This document shows positions 8,578 to 17,402 of a DNA stretch of 59,219 nt, in pieces. Source of the stretch: Marvinbryantia formatexigens (GTDB lineage: Bacteria > Bacillota > Clostridia > Oscillospirales > Ruminococcaceae); assembly GCA_021771035.1 (NCBI GenBank), contig JAETPU010000015.1, positions 1-59,219 of the forward strand, written 5' to 3'. A model generated the notes under the pieces. That model saw nothing but the letters and a program-made list of their open reading frames with translations, did no database searches and was not told the origin of the DNA. Numbering within the stretch: the first letter of the stretch is position 1; each line of letters starts with the position of its first letter. The position numbers were made by a program, and so were the translations under genes.

Positions 8578-8606
8578 TTGAGAACAGAGCCAAAATATGG
8601 TATTTT
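8578..8606 (+). promoter_or_regulatory. Candidate promoter of the cas operon
   Basis: TTGAGA, 17 bases, TATTTT, in a very AT-rich stretch 125 bases upstream of cas3. Confidence 0.5.
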
Positions 8607-8730
8607 ATATATAAATTAGTATGGTTTAACGAAGAAAATTAAACAGATTATACGTATTTTTTGCCAAAAGATGCCTGTGCCACAGTGTGAGACAACACGG
8701 CGGGAACTGTAGTACAAAGGGGGACGCACA

Positions 8731-11100
8731 GTGGAATATTTTGCGCATGAACAGCTGAGGGACGACGGGGAAAGTGAGAGGCAGACCATAGACGAGCACT
8801 GCCGGAATACCGCCCGGTATGCCGCCCAATGCCTTCAGGATGCCGGGCTTTCACAGGCGGCCTTTCTGGCTGGGCTAATCCATGATGCGGGCAAGTGTAA
8901 ACAGGAATTTCAGGACTACTTGCTCGAAGGCAAGGGGGAACGAGGCAGCGTCAACCACACATTTGCCGGGTGCCGGATGATACTGGAACGGTTCCATGGA
9001 ACATCTTCCGATCAATGCAAGGATGTAACTGCGGAACTGGCGGCCTATGCCGTCGGGGCCCATCATGGGCTCTTTGACTGTGTGGATCAAAATCGGACGT
9101 CCGGTTTTTTGCACCGGATGCAAAAACAGGGGATTCACTACCGGGAGAGCCGGGAGGGGTTTCTCGCCTGCTGTGCCGGTTGGGATGAGCTCGAAACCCG
9201 GTTTGAGGACGCCCATGGGGAGCTGCTAGCGGTGTACGAGCAGTTGCTGGGCCTTTCCGGGAGAAATCACGACGATACTCTGGAGGAGTTCTCCTTTTAC
9301 CTGGGCCTGACCGCCCGGCTTTTGTGCTCCGCTGTGATGGAAGGGGATCGCCGGGATACGGCGGAGTTTATGGATGGACGGATACAGCCGTCCGGGCCCA
9401 AAGACTGGAACGCCTTTTGGAGCGGGTATCTGGTGCGGGTGGAGGAAAAGCTGGCGGCGCTGGTACCGAAAACCCCGGTACAGCGGGCGCGGGCACAAAT
9501 TTCCGATTGCTGCCGCCGGTGCGCCCAAAAGCCGGGCGGTGTTTACCGGCTCAGTGTTCCCACAGGCGGCGGAAAAACCCTGAGCTCCCTGCGGTTTGCC
9601 CTGGCCCATGCCGCCCAATGGGGCAAAAAGCGGGTGATCTTCGTCACCCCCCTGCTGGCGATTTTGGAGCAGAACGCCAAGGTGATTCGGGATTATATCG
9701 AGGATGACCGGATCATTTTGGAGCATCATTCCAATGTCATCCAAACTGAGGATACCGGGGACGAGCTGGACTTGCGGGAGCTGGCGGCGGAGAGCTGGCA
9801 CGCGCCGGTGATTCTCACCACCCTGGCACAGCTGCTGAATACGTTTTTCCTGGGGAAAACAACCTCTGTACGCAGGTTCCAGAGCCTCTGCGGCGCGGTG
9901 GTGGTAATTGATGAGGTGCAGAGTGTCCCGAACCATATGCTGACGCTGTTTAATCTCACCATCAATTTTCTGTCGGAAATCTGCGGCACCACCTTTTTAT
10001 TATGCTCGGCAACCCAGCCCTGTTTTGAACAGGCGGATCACCCCCTGGTGCAGAAGCCTGCGGATGTTGTGCCCTTTGAAAAAAACCTGTGGGAGCCCTT
10101 CTCCCGCACCTGTATTAAGGATGCCTCCAAGATGCGGCTTGAGGAGATGCCGGCGTTGATTGACGGGATTCTCCGGGATGCCGAGAGCCTGCTGGTGGTT
10201 TGCAATAAACGCAGCGAGGCGCAGTTTTTATATCAAGAACTGTCCCAAACCGTAAAAAACTGTTTTCATCTCTCCGCCTCCATGTGCACCGAGCACCGCC
10301 GGGATACGCTCAAACAGGTCTTTGATGCGCTGGAGAGAAAGAATGAACCGGTGCTCTGCATCGCTACACAGGTCATTGAGGCGGGCGTGGACATTTCATT
10401 CGGGCGGGTCATCCGGTTGTCTGCCGGCATGGACAGTATTGTGCAGGCTGCCGGGAGATGCAACCGCAACGGGGAAAATCCGGCTCCGGCTCCGGTCTAT
10501 ATCGTGCAGTGCATGGATGAGAATCTGGGGAACTTACAGGAGATCCAGCGGGCGAAAACAGCCACCGTGGCGCTATTGGAGAGGTTTCGGGCCCATCCCC
10601 AGGAGTTTAAGGAGGATTTGGCCTCCGATGAGGCCGTCCGGTGGTATTACCGCAGGCTCTATGCCAATATGGAGGAGGGGTTTCAGGATTATACGCTCAA
10701 GGAGGAGCGGGACACCCTGTTCTCCCTGCTGGGGGGCAACACCAACCGGTATACGCAGGACTGCGATTTTTATGGACAATTCACCCTTGGCCAGGCGTTT
10801 CGTACCGCGGGGGAGCGATTCCAGGTGTTTGATGAGAACACCTGGGACGTGGTGGTTCCCTATGGAAACGGACAGGCGCTGATTGCGCAGCTTCAGGCGG
10901 CCCCCTATGCCGGCCCAGCCTGGCTGCGGGAGTGGAGCCGGCGCGCAAAGCCCTACACCGTGAGTGTCTATGAGTATCAAATGAGGAAGATGGGCCATGC
11001 TCTGCGCAGTGTAAACGGCGTTCTGGTGCTGGATTCTCAGGCCTATGACCTGCAGACCGGGCTTACTTTGGAAACGAAATCCGATTTTTTGGAGGTGTGA
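8731..11100 (+). CDS. cas3: CRISPR-associated helicase/nuclease Cas3 (type I-C)
   Basis: A 789-residue HD nuclease-helicase that degrades DNA recruited by Cascade. The HD nuclease is N-terminal: His23, the HD pair at 51-52 (LIHDAGK) and the HH pair at 111-112 (GAHHG). The superfamily-2 helicase follows with Walker A PTGGGKT (about 277-283), motif II DEVQ (D394, in place of the more usual DEVH), LCSATQP, VIEAGVDIS (about 548) and QAAGRCNRNG (about 572). The start is a GTG at 8731 with AAAGGGGG upstream. It is the first gene of the cas operon; cas5c begins 2 bases after its stop. Confidence 0.95.
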   Translation: MEYFAHEQLRDDGESERQTIDEHCRNTARYAAQCLQDAGLSQAAFLAGLIHDAGKCKQEFQDYLLEGKGERGSVNHTFAGCRMILERFHGTSSDQCKDVTAELAAYAVGAHHGLFDCVDQNRTSGFLHRMQKQGIHYRESREGFLACCAGWDELETRFEDAHGELLAVYEQLLGLSGRNHDDTLEEFSFYLGLTARLLCSAVMEGDRRDTAEFMDGRIQPSGPKDWNAFWSGYLVRVEEKLAALVPKTPVQRARAQISDCCRRCAQKPGGVYRLSVPTGGGKTLSSLRFALAHAAQWGKKRVIFVTPLLAILEQNAKVIRDYIEDDRIILEHHSNVIQTEDTGDELDLRELAAESWHAPVILTTLAQLLNTFFLGKTTSVRRFQSLCGAVVVIDEVQSVPNHMLTLFNLTINFLSEICGTTFLLCSATQPCFEQADHPLVQKPADVVPFEKNLWEPFSRTCIKDASKMRLEEMPALIDGILRDAESLLVVCNKRSEAQFLYQELSQTVKNCFHLSASMCTEHRRDTLKQVFDALERKNEPVLCIATQVIEAGVDISFGRVIRLSAGMDSIVQAAGRCNRNGENPAPAPVYIVQCMDENLGNLQEIQRAKTATVALLERFRAHPQEFKEDLASDEAVRWYYRRLYANMEEGFQDYTLKEERDTLFSLLGGNTNRYTQDCDFYGQFTLGQAFRTAGERFQVFDENTWDVVVPYGNGQALIAQLQAAPYAGPAWLREWSRRAKPYTVSVYEYQMRKMGHALRSVNGVLVLDSQAYDLQTGLTLETKSDFLEV

Positions 11101-11101
11101 A

Positions 11102-11839
11102 ATGAAAAACACAAAATATCCCAATCTTGTGGAATTTGAGGTGACCGGCAGCTACGGCCTTTTTTCCGACCCCATCATGCGCATGGGCGGCGAGAAGTGC
11201 ACCTACCAAATTCCCACCTATGAGGCGCTCAAGGGCATTTTGATGTCGGTATACTGGAAGCCCACCTTAATCTGGTATATCGATAAGGTCCGTGTGATGA
11301 ACCCGATTCAGATGGAGGTCAAGGGCATACGGCCCATCAAATACCACGGCGGCAATGATCTGGCCTACTATACCTATCTCAAGGACTGCCGGTACCAGGT
11401 ACAGGCCCATTTTGAATGGAATGAAAACCGCCCGGAGCTGGCGGGGGACCGAAATGAGAATAAGCACCATGAAATTGCAAAAAGGATGATCCGCAAGGGC
11501 GGACGCCGGGATATTTTCCTGGGCGCCCGGGAGTGCCAGGGCTATGTGGAGCCCTGCGTGTTCGGCGAGGGAGAAGGCGTCTATGACAGCATTCCCACAA
11601 TGGCCTTCGGCCTGATGCTCCATGGGATTACCTATGCGGACGAGGCCTATTCCCAGGAGACCGCCAATTATATGACGGCGAATTTTTGGGTCCCGGTGAT
11701 GGAAAGAGGAACGATTACCTTTCCCCGGCCTGAGGAGTGCCCTCTTCACAAGCCGCTGCGGCCCATGGAGATGAAGCCCTTCGGGGAGACGCTGGGCAAC
11801 TTTTGCGGCTTGGCGGAATTTGAGGAGGCGGTTATTTGA
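11102..11839 (+). CDS. cas5c: Cas5c, crRNA-processing Cascade subunit (type I-C)
   Basis: A 245-residue Cas5d/Cas5c protein. In type I-C, which lacks Cas6, this subunit cuts the pre-crRNA and then holds the 5' handle. The N-terminal RAMP fold begins with VEFEVTGSYGLF; the NENKHHEIAKR segment (Lys121, His122, His123) matches the position of the catalytic Lys-His pair described for Bacillus halodurans Cas5d. The ATG at 11102 is preceded by GGAGGTG. It is spaced 105 bases from cas8c, an unusual gap in an otherwise overlapping operon. Confidence 0.94.
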   Translation: MKNTKYPNLVEFEVTGSYGLFSDPIMRMGGEKCTYQIPTYEALKGILMSVYWKPTLIWYIDKVRVMNPIQMEVKGIRPIKYHGGNDLAYYTYLKDCRYQVQAHFEWNENRPELAGDRNENKHHEIAKRMIRKGGRRDIFLGARECQGYVEPCVFGEGEGVYDSIPTMAFGLMLHGITYADEAYSQETANYMTANFWVPVMERGTITFPRPEECPLHKPLRPMEMKPFGETLGNFCGLAEFEEAVI

Positions 11840-11861
11840 GTATGGACATTCGATTTCGGCT

Positions 11862-11894
11862 TTTCGCCTTTTGGATTTCGGGGAAAAGGCGAAA
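11862..11894 (+). promoter_or_regulatory. Perfect 11-bp hairpin between cas5c and cas8c
   Basis: TTTCGCCTTTT (11862-11872) and AAAAGGCGAAA (11884-11894) pair perfectly around an 11-base loop. There is no U tract, so it is not a terminator; it could protect or process the cas mRNA or set the Cas5c:Cas8c ratio. Confidence 0.6.
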
Positions 11895-11944
11895 CTCCGG
11901 CACTGCCCAGCCGGAACGATTTCTGGAAAGGAAGGGACGTTAAG

Positions 11945-13792
11945 ATGGGACTGATGCAAAAGGCGGTGGAAACCTATGACTGCCACTGGGACTATGTGGG
12001 CAGGTATCGGTCCGGGCATACGGTGCTGGCCCCGGTTTCCCATATCGTCACCCGGGCTGATATTGAAATTATCCTGAACGCGCAGGGGGAGTTTCTGAGC
12101 GCCTCAGCCGTGGGAAAGGACGAGGCGAAGATCGTCATCCCGGCGACGGAGAGTTCGGCGGGGCGCACCAGCGGGGTTTGCGCCCATCCTCTGTGCGACC
12201 AGCTGTGCTATCTGGCGGATTATCACAGGGAAAAGCATATGGACTATCTTACAAAGCTGGAAAAGTGGGTACAGTCCCAGGACAGCCATCCCAAGCTGCG
12301 GCCCATCCTCACCTATGTGCGGGGAGGTTCTATCCTTGCAGATTTGCAGCAGTGCGGCCTTGTCAAGCGAAATGACCAGGGAGTCCTGGAGGATGAGGGC
12401 AAGGCGGGAAAGCTGCTGGTGCGCTGGCGCGTTATGGGGCTTGATGACGGCGCCCCCGAAGCCTGCTGGGAGGATACCTCCCTCATGGACGCCTTTATCC
12501 GGTTTTACGGGCTGGAATGCGGAAATGGCCCCAAATGCCTGTGTATGGTGACCGGACAGGAGGGGCGCCGGGCACAGCAGCACCCCAAGGGCATCATCGC
12601 CGTCAACGGCAACGCGAAGCTCATCTCCTCCAATGATACCAGCAATTTTACCTATCTGGGGCGTTTTACCAGTGAGGAGCAGACGGCACAAATCAGCTAT
12701 GAGGCCTCCCAAAAGGCGCACAACGCCCTGCGCTGGCTGGCGGCGGAGCAGGGCGTTGTTTTTGGCGGGCGCACCTTTTTGTGCTGGAACCCGCAGGGGC
12801 ACAAGGTGGCAAGCATTGCCGGGGCCTTTGCCCATTTGGCCAAACCCGTGCACAAGCCCACGGAATACCGGCAGGAGCTGCAACGGACGCTTCAGGGTTA
12901 TCAAAGCCAGCTGCCCCAATCGGCCGGGGTGATGATTGCGGCCTTCGACGCCGCCACCAGCGGCCGGCTGTCTCTGACCTATTACAATGAGCTGACGGGA
13001 TCGGATTTTTTGCAGCGCCTGTATGACTGGGACAACGCCTGCTGCTGGCCTGTCAACTCTTATGAAAGGCCCAGTATCTCGTTTGGCATTCAGTCCCCGC
13101 CTCTTTTGCAGATCGTGAACTGTGCCTTTGGCACCCAGCGCGAGGAAAAGGGAAAGGCCCGGCTGATAACGGATGACAGGGTGATGCGCCAGCAGATGCA
13201 GCGTCTGATTGCCTGCCGGATTGATAGGGGAAGGTTCTCCTGGGATGTGGTGGAGGCCCTGTTTCACCGGGCGTCCTCCCTTCTGGCCTATGAAAACTCT
13301 GTGCGGGGAGTGCTTTTAAGTACAGCCTGTGCTGTGATTCGAAAATATTACTTGGATCGATTCAAGGAGGAGTGGAGCATGATTTTGGAGCCTGATAAAA
13401 GGGACCGCAGCTACCAGTTCGGCCGGCTGCTGGCGGTACTGGAGAAGGCAGAACGGGATACCTACCGCAATGATGAGAGCCGGGAGCCCAACGCTGTCCG
13501 CCAGCAGTCCACCTTCTGCCGGCGGCCCCTGTATGCCGCCAACATCATTGAGAGCCAGCTGGAGCGGGCCTATTTTCCCAAGCTGCCTGTGGGATACCGA
13601 ATGTTCTATAAAAAGCTCATCGGTGAGATTATGGGGCAAATTGCCCAATTCCCCGAGGAGGAGTGGAACCAGCCCCTGAAGGAGACCTATCTGATGGGCT
13701 ATTACCTGCAGCGCAGCGCCCTGTACTCGCACAAGGACGGCGAAAATGACGAAACTATGGAGGAGAAGAACCATGACGAATCTGCAGAATAA
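11945..13792 (+). CDS. cas8c: Cas8c (Csd1), large Cascade subunit of type I-C
   Basis: A 615-residue protein of the Csd1 family, about the usual length. It recognises the PAM and anchors the target strand in the type I-C effector complex. The family-typical start (MGLMQKAVETYDCHWDYVG) and the segment around FTYLGRFTSEEQ are recognisable, though no catalytic motif exists in this family. GGAAAGGAAGG precedes the ATG. It overlaps cas7c by 20 bases. An internal ribosome binding site and Met479 (13379) point to a separately made small subunit, Cas11c. Confidence 0.93.
   Translation: MGLMQKAVETYDCHWDYVGRYRSGHTVLAPVSHIVTRADIEIILNAQGEFLSASAVGKDEAKIVIPATESSAGRTSGVCAHPLCDQLCYLADYHREKHMDYLTKLEKWVQSQDSHPKLRPILTYVRGGSILADLQQCGLVKRNDQGVLEDEGKAGKLLVRWRVMGLDDGAPEACWEDTSLMDAFIRFYGLECGNGPKCLCMVTGQEGRRAQQHPKGIIAVNGNAKLISSNDTSNFTYLGRFTSEEQTAQISYEASQKAHNALRWLAAEQGVVFGGRTFLCWNPQGHKVASIAGAFAHLAKPVHKPTEYRQELQRTLQGYQSQLPQSAGVMIAAFDAATSGRLSLTYYNELTGSDFLQRLYDWDNACCWPVNSYERPSISFGIQSPPLLQIVNCAFGTQREEKGKARLITDDRVMRQQMQRLIACRIDRGRFSWDVVEALFHRASSLLAYENSVRGVLLSTACAVIRKYYLDRFKEEWSMILEPDKRDRSYQFGRLLAVLEKAERDTYRNDESREPNAVRQQSTFCRRPLYAANIIESQLERAYFPKLPVGYRMFYKKLIGEIMGQIAQFPEEEWNQPLKETYLMGYYLQRSALYSHKDGENDETMEEKNHDESAE
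13379..13792 (+). CDS. cas11c: Cas11c small subunit from an internal start inside cas8c
   Basis: Within cas8c, AAGGAGG (13364-13370) stands 8 bases before an in-frame ATG at 13379 (codon 479). Translation from here gives a 137-residue helical protein starting MILEPDKRDRSYQFGRLL. Type I-C systems are known to make their Cas11 small subunit from such an internal start in cas8c, and its length there is similar. Cas11 lines the belly of Cascade and stabilises the non-target strand. The site is seen; its use is inferred. Confidence 0.75.
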   Translation: MILEPDKRDRSYQFGRLLAVLEKAERDTYRNDESREPNAVRQQSTFCRRPLYAANIIESQLERAYFPKLPVGYRMFYKKLIGEIMGQIAQFPEEEWNQPLKETYLMGYYLQRSALYSHKDGENDETMEEKNHDESAE

Positions 13793-14621
13793 AATCGACT
13801 TTGCGGCCATTATCAGTGTGAACCGGGCCAATGCCAACGGGGATCCCCTCAACGGAAACCGTCCGCGTACCGACTATAACGGCTTTGGCGAAATTTCCGA
13901 CGTGTGCATCAAGCGTAAAATCCGCAACCGGATGCAGGATTTGGGACAGCGTGTCTTTGTGCAGTCAGAGGATCGGTGTGACGACGGTTTCGGCAGCCTG
14001 AGCGAGCGGGCATCCAGTGTGATGAAGGGGACAAAGGATCGGGAGCTCTATGCCGAGACCGCCTGCAAAACATGGCTGGATGTGAGAACCTTCGGTCAGG
14101 TGTTTGCCTTCAAGGATGCCAAGGGAATGTCCGTAGGCGTACGGGGCCCGGTGTCTGTCCATCAGGCGGTGAGCGTCTCCCCGGTAGAGGTGGAATCGTT
14201 ACAGATTACCAAGAGCGTCAACGGCGAGAAGGGGGAAAAGGGTGCAAACCGCACCTCCGACACCATGGGCATGAAGCATTTTGTCCGGTTTGGAGTGTAT
14301 CTGCTAAAGGGTTCCATCAATGTGCAGCTGGCAGAAAAGACAGGGTTCAGCTGTGAGGACGCCCAGATTGTGAAGGAGTGCCTGCGTACCTTGTTTGTCA
14401 ACGACGCCTCCTCCGCCCGTCCGGAGGGATCCATGGAGGTGGCCCGGCTTTATTGGTGGGAGCACAACTGCAAGGACGGGCAGTATTCCTCCGCAAAGGT
14501 TCACCGTTCCCTGAAGGTGGCGCAAAAGGATCCGGGCGGGGTTCCCGAATCCCTGGAGGACTATACGATTACGCTGGAACCGCTGGAGGGGCTCGAACCG
14601 GAGATTATCGATGGAATATAA
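13773..14621 (+). CDS. cas7c: Cas7c (Csd2), Cascade backbone subunit
   Basis: A 282-residue Cas7 protein that polymerises along the crRNA spacer and kinks the target DNA. The N-terminus reads IDFAAIISVNRANANGDPL followed by GNRPRTDYNGFGEISDVCIKR, a typical Csd2 signature. The ATG at 13773, 20 bases before the cas8c stop, has GGAGGAGAAG upstream. The end overlaps cas4 by 11 bases, which indicates coupled translation. Confidence 0.95.
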   Translation: MTNLQNKIDFAAIISVNRANANGDPLNGNRPRTDYNGFGEISDVCIKRKIRNRMQDLGQRVFVQSEDRCDDGFGSLSERASSVMKGTKDRELYAETACKTWLDVRTFGQVFAFKDAKGMSVGVRGPVSVHQAVSVSPVEVESLQITKSVNGEKGEKGANRTSDTMGMKHFVRFGVYLLKGSINVQLAEKTGFSCEDAQIVKECLRTLFVNDASSARPEGSMEVARLYWWEHNCKDGQYSSAKVHRSLKVAQKDPGGVPESLEDYTITLEPLEGLEPEIIDGI

Positions 14622-15273
14622 AGAGGAGGAGTTCCTTCAGATTTCCGGATTGCAGCATTTTCAGTTTTGCCGCCGCCAATGGGCGCTGATCCATATCGAA
14701 CAGCTGTGGGCGGAGAATCTGCGGACAGTTGAGGGGGAACTTCTGCATCAGAGGGCCCATGACGCCTCCCAGCGGGAAAGCCGGGGGACTTTGCTGATTA
14801 CCCGGGATATGCGGGTGTTTTCAGCGTCACTGGGAATTTCCGGTTCCTGCGATGTGGTGGAATTTACCGCCTCACAGACAGGCGTCCCGCTGTCCGGAGC
14901 AACGGGGCTCTGGCAGCCCTATCCCATCGAATACAAACGGGGCTCTCCCAGGGACGATCATGCCAACCATCTGCAGCTGTGTGCTCAGGCCATGTGTCTG
15001 GAGGAAATGCTCTGCTGTAATATTCCTGAGGGGGCGCTGTATTACGGGGAAATACGCCGCCGGGAGGCCGTGCCCTTTACTCAAGAACTTCGCAGGGAGG
15101 TAAAATCAGCTCTGGAAGAAATGCACCGGCTGTACCAGCGCCGCTATACGCCGAAGGTGAAGCCCGGTAAATCCTGCAACGCCTGTTCCCTCAAGGAACT
15201 GTGCCTGCCAAAGCTGATGAGAAAAAAGCTCGTTCATACCTACCTTCGGGAACATTTGGAGGAGCAGCTATGA
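14611..15273 (+). CDS. cas4: Cas4, Fe-S nuclease for prespacer processing
   Basis: A 220-residue RecB-like nuclease that trims prespacers and enforces PAM choice with Cas1-Cas2. Visible features: one N-terminal Cys (Cys20) and a C-terminal set Cys189, Cys192, Cys198 (CNACSLKELC) as [4Fe-4S] ligands, and the catalytic IEYKRG segment with Glu107 and Lys109. It overlaps cas7c by 11 bases and shares ATGA with cas1. Confidence 0.95.
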   Translation: MEYKEEEFLQISGLQHFQFCRRQWALIHIEQLWAENLRTVEGELLHQRAHDASQRESRGTLLITRDMRVFSASLGISGSCDVVEFTASQTGVPLSGATGLWQPYPIEYKRGSPRDDHANHLQLCAQAMCLEEMLCCNIPEGALYYGEIRRREAVPFTQELRREVKSALEEMHRLYQRRYTPKVKPGKSCNACSLKELCLPKLMRKKLVHTYLREHLEEQL

Positions 15274-16301
15274 GACAGTTTCTCAATACCCTATTTGTCA
15301 CAACGGAAAACGCCTATCTTTCCTTGGATGGGGAAAACGTCGTGGTCAACCGGGAAAAAGAGGAGATCGGCAGGTTCCCCTTGCACAATTTATCCGGGAT
15401 TATCACTTTTTCCTATGCAGGCGCCTCTCCGGCTTTGATGGGAGCCTGTGCACAGCGGCAGATAGGGCTCAGCTTCTGTACGCCCCGCGGTCGGTTTTTG
15501 GCCAGAACAGACGGGATTTCCAACGGGAATGTACTGCTTCGCCGTACGCAATACCGTCTGACGGATGACCCGGACGCCAGCTGCAGGATTGCCCGAAATA
15601 TGATTTTCGGCAAGCTGTACAATGTCCGCTGGAGTATTGAACGGACACGGCGCGACCATAAGCTCCGTATTGATACAGAGGCCTTTGGCGCTGTATCCGA
15701 AACGATGCAAAAATTGCTGGGGCAGGTGATGCAGGAAACGGATATGGATACGCTCCGGGGATGGGAAGGCGCTGGTGCAACGGCCTATTTCAGCGTGTTT
15801 GATTCTATGATCCTTCGGGAAAAGGAACAGTTCTATTTTCATGGGCGTAACCGCCGGCCCGCACTGGATAAGGTGAATGCAATGCTTTCCTTTGCATACA
15901 GCCTATTGGGAAACGACTGTGCGTCGGCATTGGAGAGTGTGGGGCTGGATGCCTATGTGGGATTTCTGCACCGGGACCGGCCCGGCAGAACCTCGCTGGC
16001 GCTGGATTTGATGGAGGAATTGCGCCCCTGTTTTGCTGATCGGTTTGTGTTAACCCTCATCAATAACCGGATAGTGACCGGGGAGGATTTTCTGCAATCA
16101 GAGAGCGGCGCGGTTTTGCTGACGGAGCAGGGACGCAGGAAATTTCTGAAAAGCTGGCAGGAGCGAAAGCAGGAGAGCCTCAAGCATCCATTTTTGGAGG
16201 AAAAAATCGTATGGGGCCTGGTTCCCTATGTACAGGCACTGCTGCTGGCCCGTTTCCTGCGGGAGGACATGGATGAATATCCGCCCTTTCTGTGGAAATG
16301 A
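15270..16301 (+). CDS. cas1: Cas1, CRISPR integrase (type I-C)
   Basis: A 343-residue integrase that inserts spacers at the leader-repeat junction. The probable metal-binding residues are Glu166 (GWEGAGA), His234 (GFLHRDRPG) and Glu249/Glu250 (DLMEEL). The ATG at 15270 overlaps the cas4 stop by four bases and is preceded by GGAGGAG. All active-site positions are present, so acquisition could be functional, which fits the repeat pattern of the array. Confidence 0.95.
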   Translation: MRQFLNTLFVTTENAYLSLDGENVVVNREKEEIGRFPLHNLSGIITFSYAGASPALMGACAQRQIGLSFCTPRGRFLARTDGISNGNVLLRRTQYRLTDDPDASCRIARNMIFGKLYNVRWSIERTRRDHKLRIDTEAFGAVSETMQKLLGQVMQETDMDTLRGWEGAGATAYFSVFDSMILREKEQFYFHGRNRRPALDKVNAMLSFAYSLLGNDCASALESVGLDAYVGFLHRDRPGRTSLALDLMEELRPCFADRFVLTLINNRIVTGEDFLQSESGAVLLTEQGRRKFLKSWQERKQESLKHPFLEEKIVWGLVPYVQALLLARFLREDMDEYPPFLWK

Positions 16302-16311
16302 GGTGCGTTTT

Positions 16312-16602
16312 ATGCTGGTTCTGATTACCTATGATGTGAATACCCAGGATGCCTCCGGGAAAAAGCGGCTGCGCAAACTTGCGAAGCAATGTGTCAATTA
16401 TGGTCAGCGTGTCCAGAATTCTGTGTTTGAGTGTGTGTTGGATGCGGCACAGTGCAAGCAGCTTCAAAATACCTTGATTTCCATGATGGATCCTCAAAAG
16501 GACAGCCTGCGCTTTTATTATCTGGGGACACACTATCAGACGAAAGTGGAGCATTTTGGAGCCAAACCATCGTATGAAGCGGAAGGTGTTTTAATGATTT
16601 GA
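16312..16602 (+). CDS. cas2: Cas2, structural partner of Cas1
   Basis: A 96-residue ferredoxin-fold protein that bridges two Cas1 dimers. It begins MLVLITYDVNT with the family's conserved Asp8 and ends with a short extension (YEAEGVLMI). GAGGTG is 7 bases upstream of the ATG at 16312. It is the last cas gene; the leader follows at once. Confidence 0.95.
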   Translation: MLVLITYDVNTQDASGKKRLRKLAKQCVNYGQRVQNSVFECVLDAAQCKQLQNTLISMMDPQKDSLRFYYLGTHYQTKVEHFGAKPSYEAEGVLMI

Positions 16603-16776
16603 GGGCGCGAAGTGGGAGCGATCATAAATTACCAGGGAGGTTCGCACCCTCAATTCACAGAAAACAGGTGCATTTTCAAAGGAACGGTTTGACTGTAGGA
16701 ACGGTTGGCTGACAGCATATCAGAAAATTTGTTGTGTTTTGCAAAAGTATGCACGCTTGTATTGTGTATTTTTGCA
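16603..16776 (+). promoter_or_regulatory. CRISPR leader
   Basis: A 174-base AT-rich stretch between cas2 and the first repeat. Its end carries TTG- and TATT-rich hexamers (about 16725-16770) that could form the array promoter, though no single -35/-10 pair stands out. It also holds two exact copies of GGAACGGTT (16681-16689 and 16698-16706), 17 bases apart. Confidence 0.8.
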
Positions 16777-17119
16777 GTCTCGCCCCATATGGGGCGAGTG
16801 GATTGAAATCTTCTGATGCCTTAATAAGGATAAAATCATAATGTCTCGCCCCATATGGGGCGAGTGGATTGAAATTCGGGGATCTCCTGGTATTCCGGCG
16901 CCGGGGTCTCGTCTCGCCCCATATGGGGCGAGTGGATTGAAATCCAGGTGTTGCCCGGGCCATGGCGGAACAGTGGGTCTCGCCCCGCACGGGGCGAGTG
17001 GATTGAAATGGCGGCATCTCCCCGGAGGTCCGCTCCCGGTATCGTCTCGCCCCGCACGGGGCGAGTGGATTGAAATATGGCAAGTCGAATGGTTTTCGGC
17101 GTGGCGAGCGGATTGAAAT
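16777..17119 (+). CRISPR. Type I-C CRISPR array, leader-proximal part (5 repeats plus a degenerate one)
   Basis: Full 33-base repeats lie at 16777-16809, 16843-16875, 16911-16943, 16977-17009 and 17044-17076, separated by spacers of 33-35 bases. Each repeat starts GTCTCGCCCC, forms an 8-bp stem (CTCGCCCC/GGGGCGAG) and ends GTGGATTGAAAT, the type I-C 5' handle. The loop is ATAT in the first three and GCAC in the next two. A degenerate 19-base remnant (17101-17119, GGCGAGCGGATTGAAAT core) follows a shortened 24-base spacer. The leader lies to the left, so crRNA is transcribed rightward. Confidence 0.97.
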
Positions 17120-17195
17120 AGAGAAATTCGTCTTTCCGCATAGTAAAGGCTGAGATAAAGGATAATAGAGTTTACTTGGAAATGGAGGAGGAATA

Positions 17196-17402
17196 GTGCT
17201 TACATTAGAAGAGTTTCGTCGCCTCACAGAAGCCGATCGGCGAAAACGATACATGGAATTGTCAAATCATGACAAATTCCTGGTTCGTACCGGGGCGGCA
17301 GAGGGACAGTATGATCCGGACAACCCGGTTATAACTGAAGCAGATTTCCGTGAGATCGCTCAAATATTCTTGGGCAAAGAAGGCCAGTCTCCAAAGGAAT
17401 AA
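17196..17402 (+). CDS. Small protein encoded inside the CRISPR array
   Basis: A 68-residue charged protein beginning (V/M)LTLEEFRRLTEADRRKRYM, with no membrane helix or Cys. The GTG start at 17196 has an excellent GGAGGAGGA site (17184-17192). The stop ends at 17402 and the next repeat begins at 17404, so the gene fills the 284-base gap (17120-17403) between two blocks of repeats. I do not recognise a family. The first 45 residues look helical, with an acidic turn (QYDPDNP) and a second helix. It would be transcribed with the pre-crRNA. It could be a captured fragment, a regulator or an anti-CRISPR-like protein; nothing in the sequence decides this. Confidence 0.6.
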   Translation: MLTLEEFRRLTEADRRKRYMELSNHDKFLVRTGAAEGQYDPDNPVITEADFREIAQIFLGKEGQSPKE

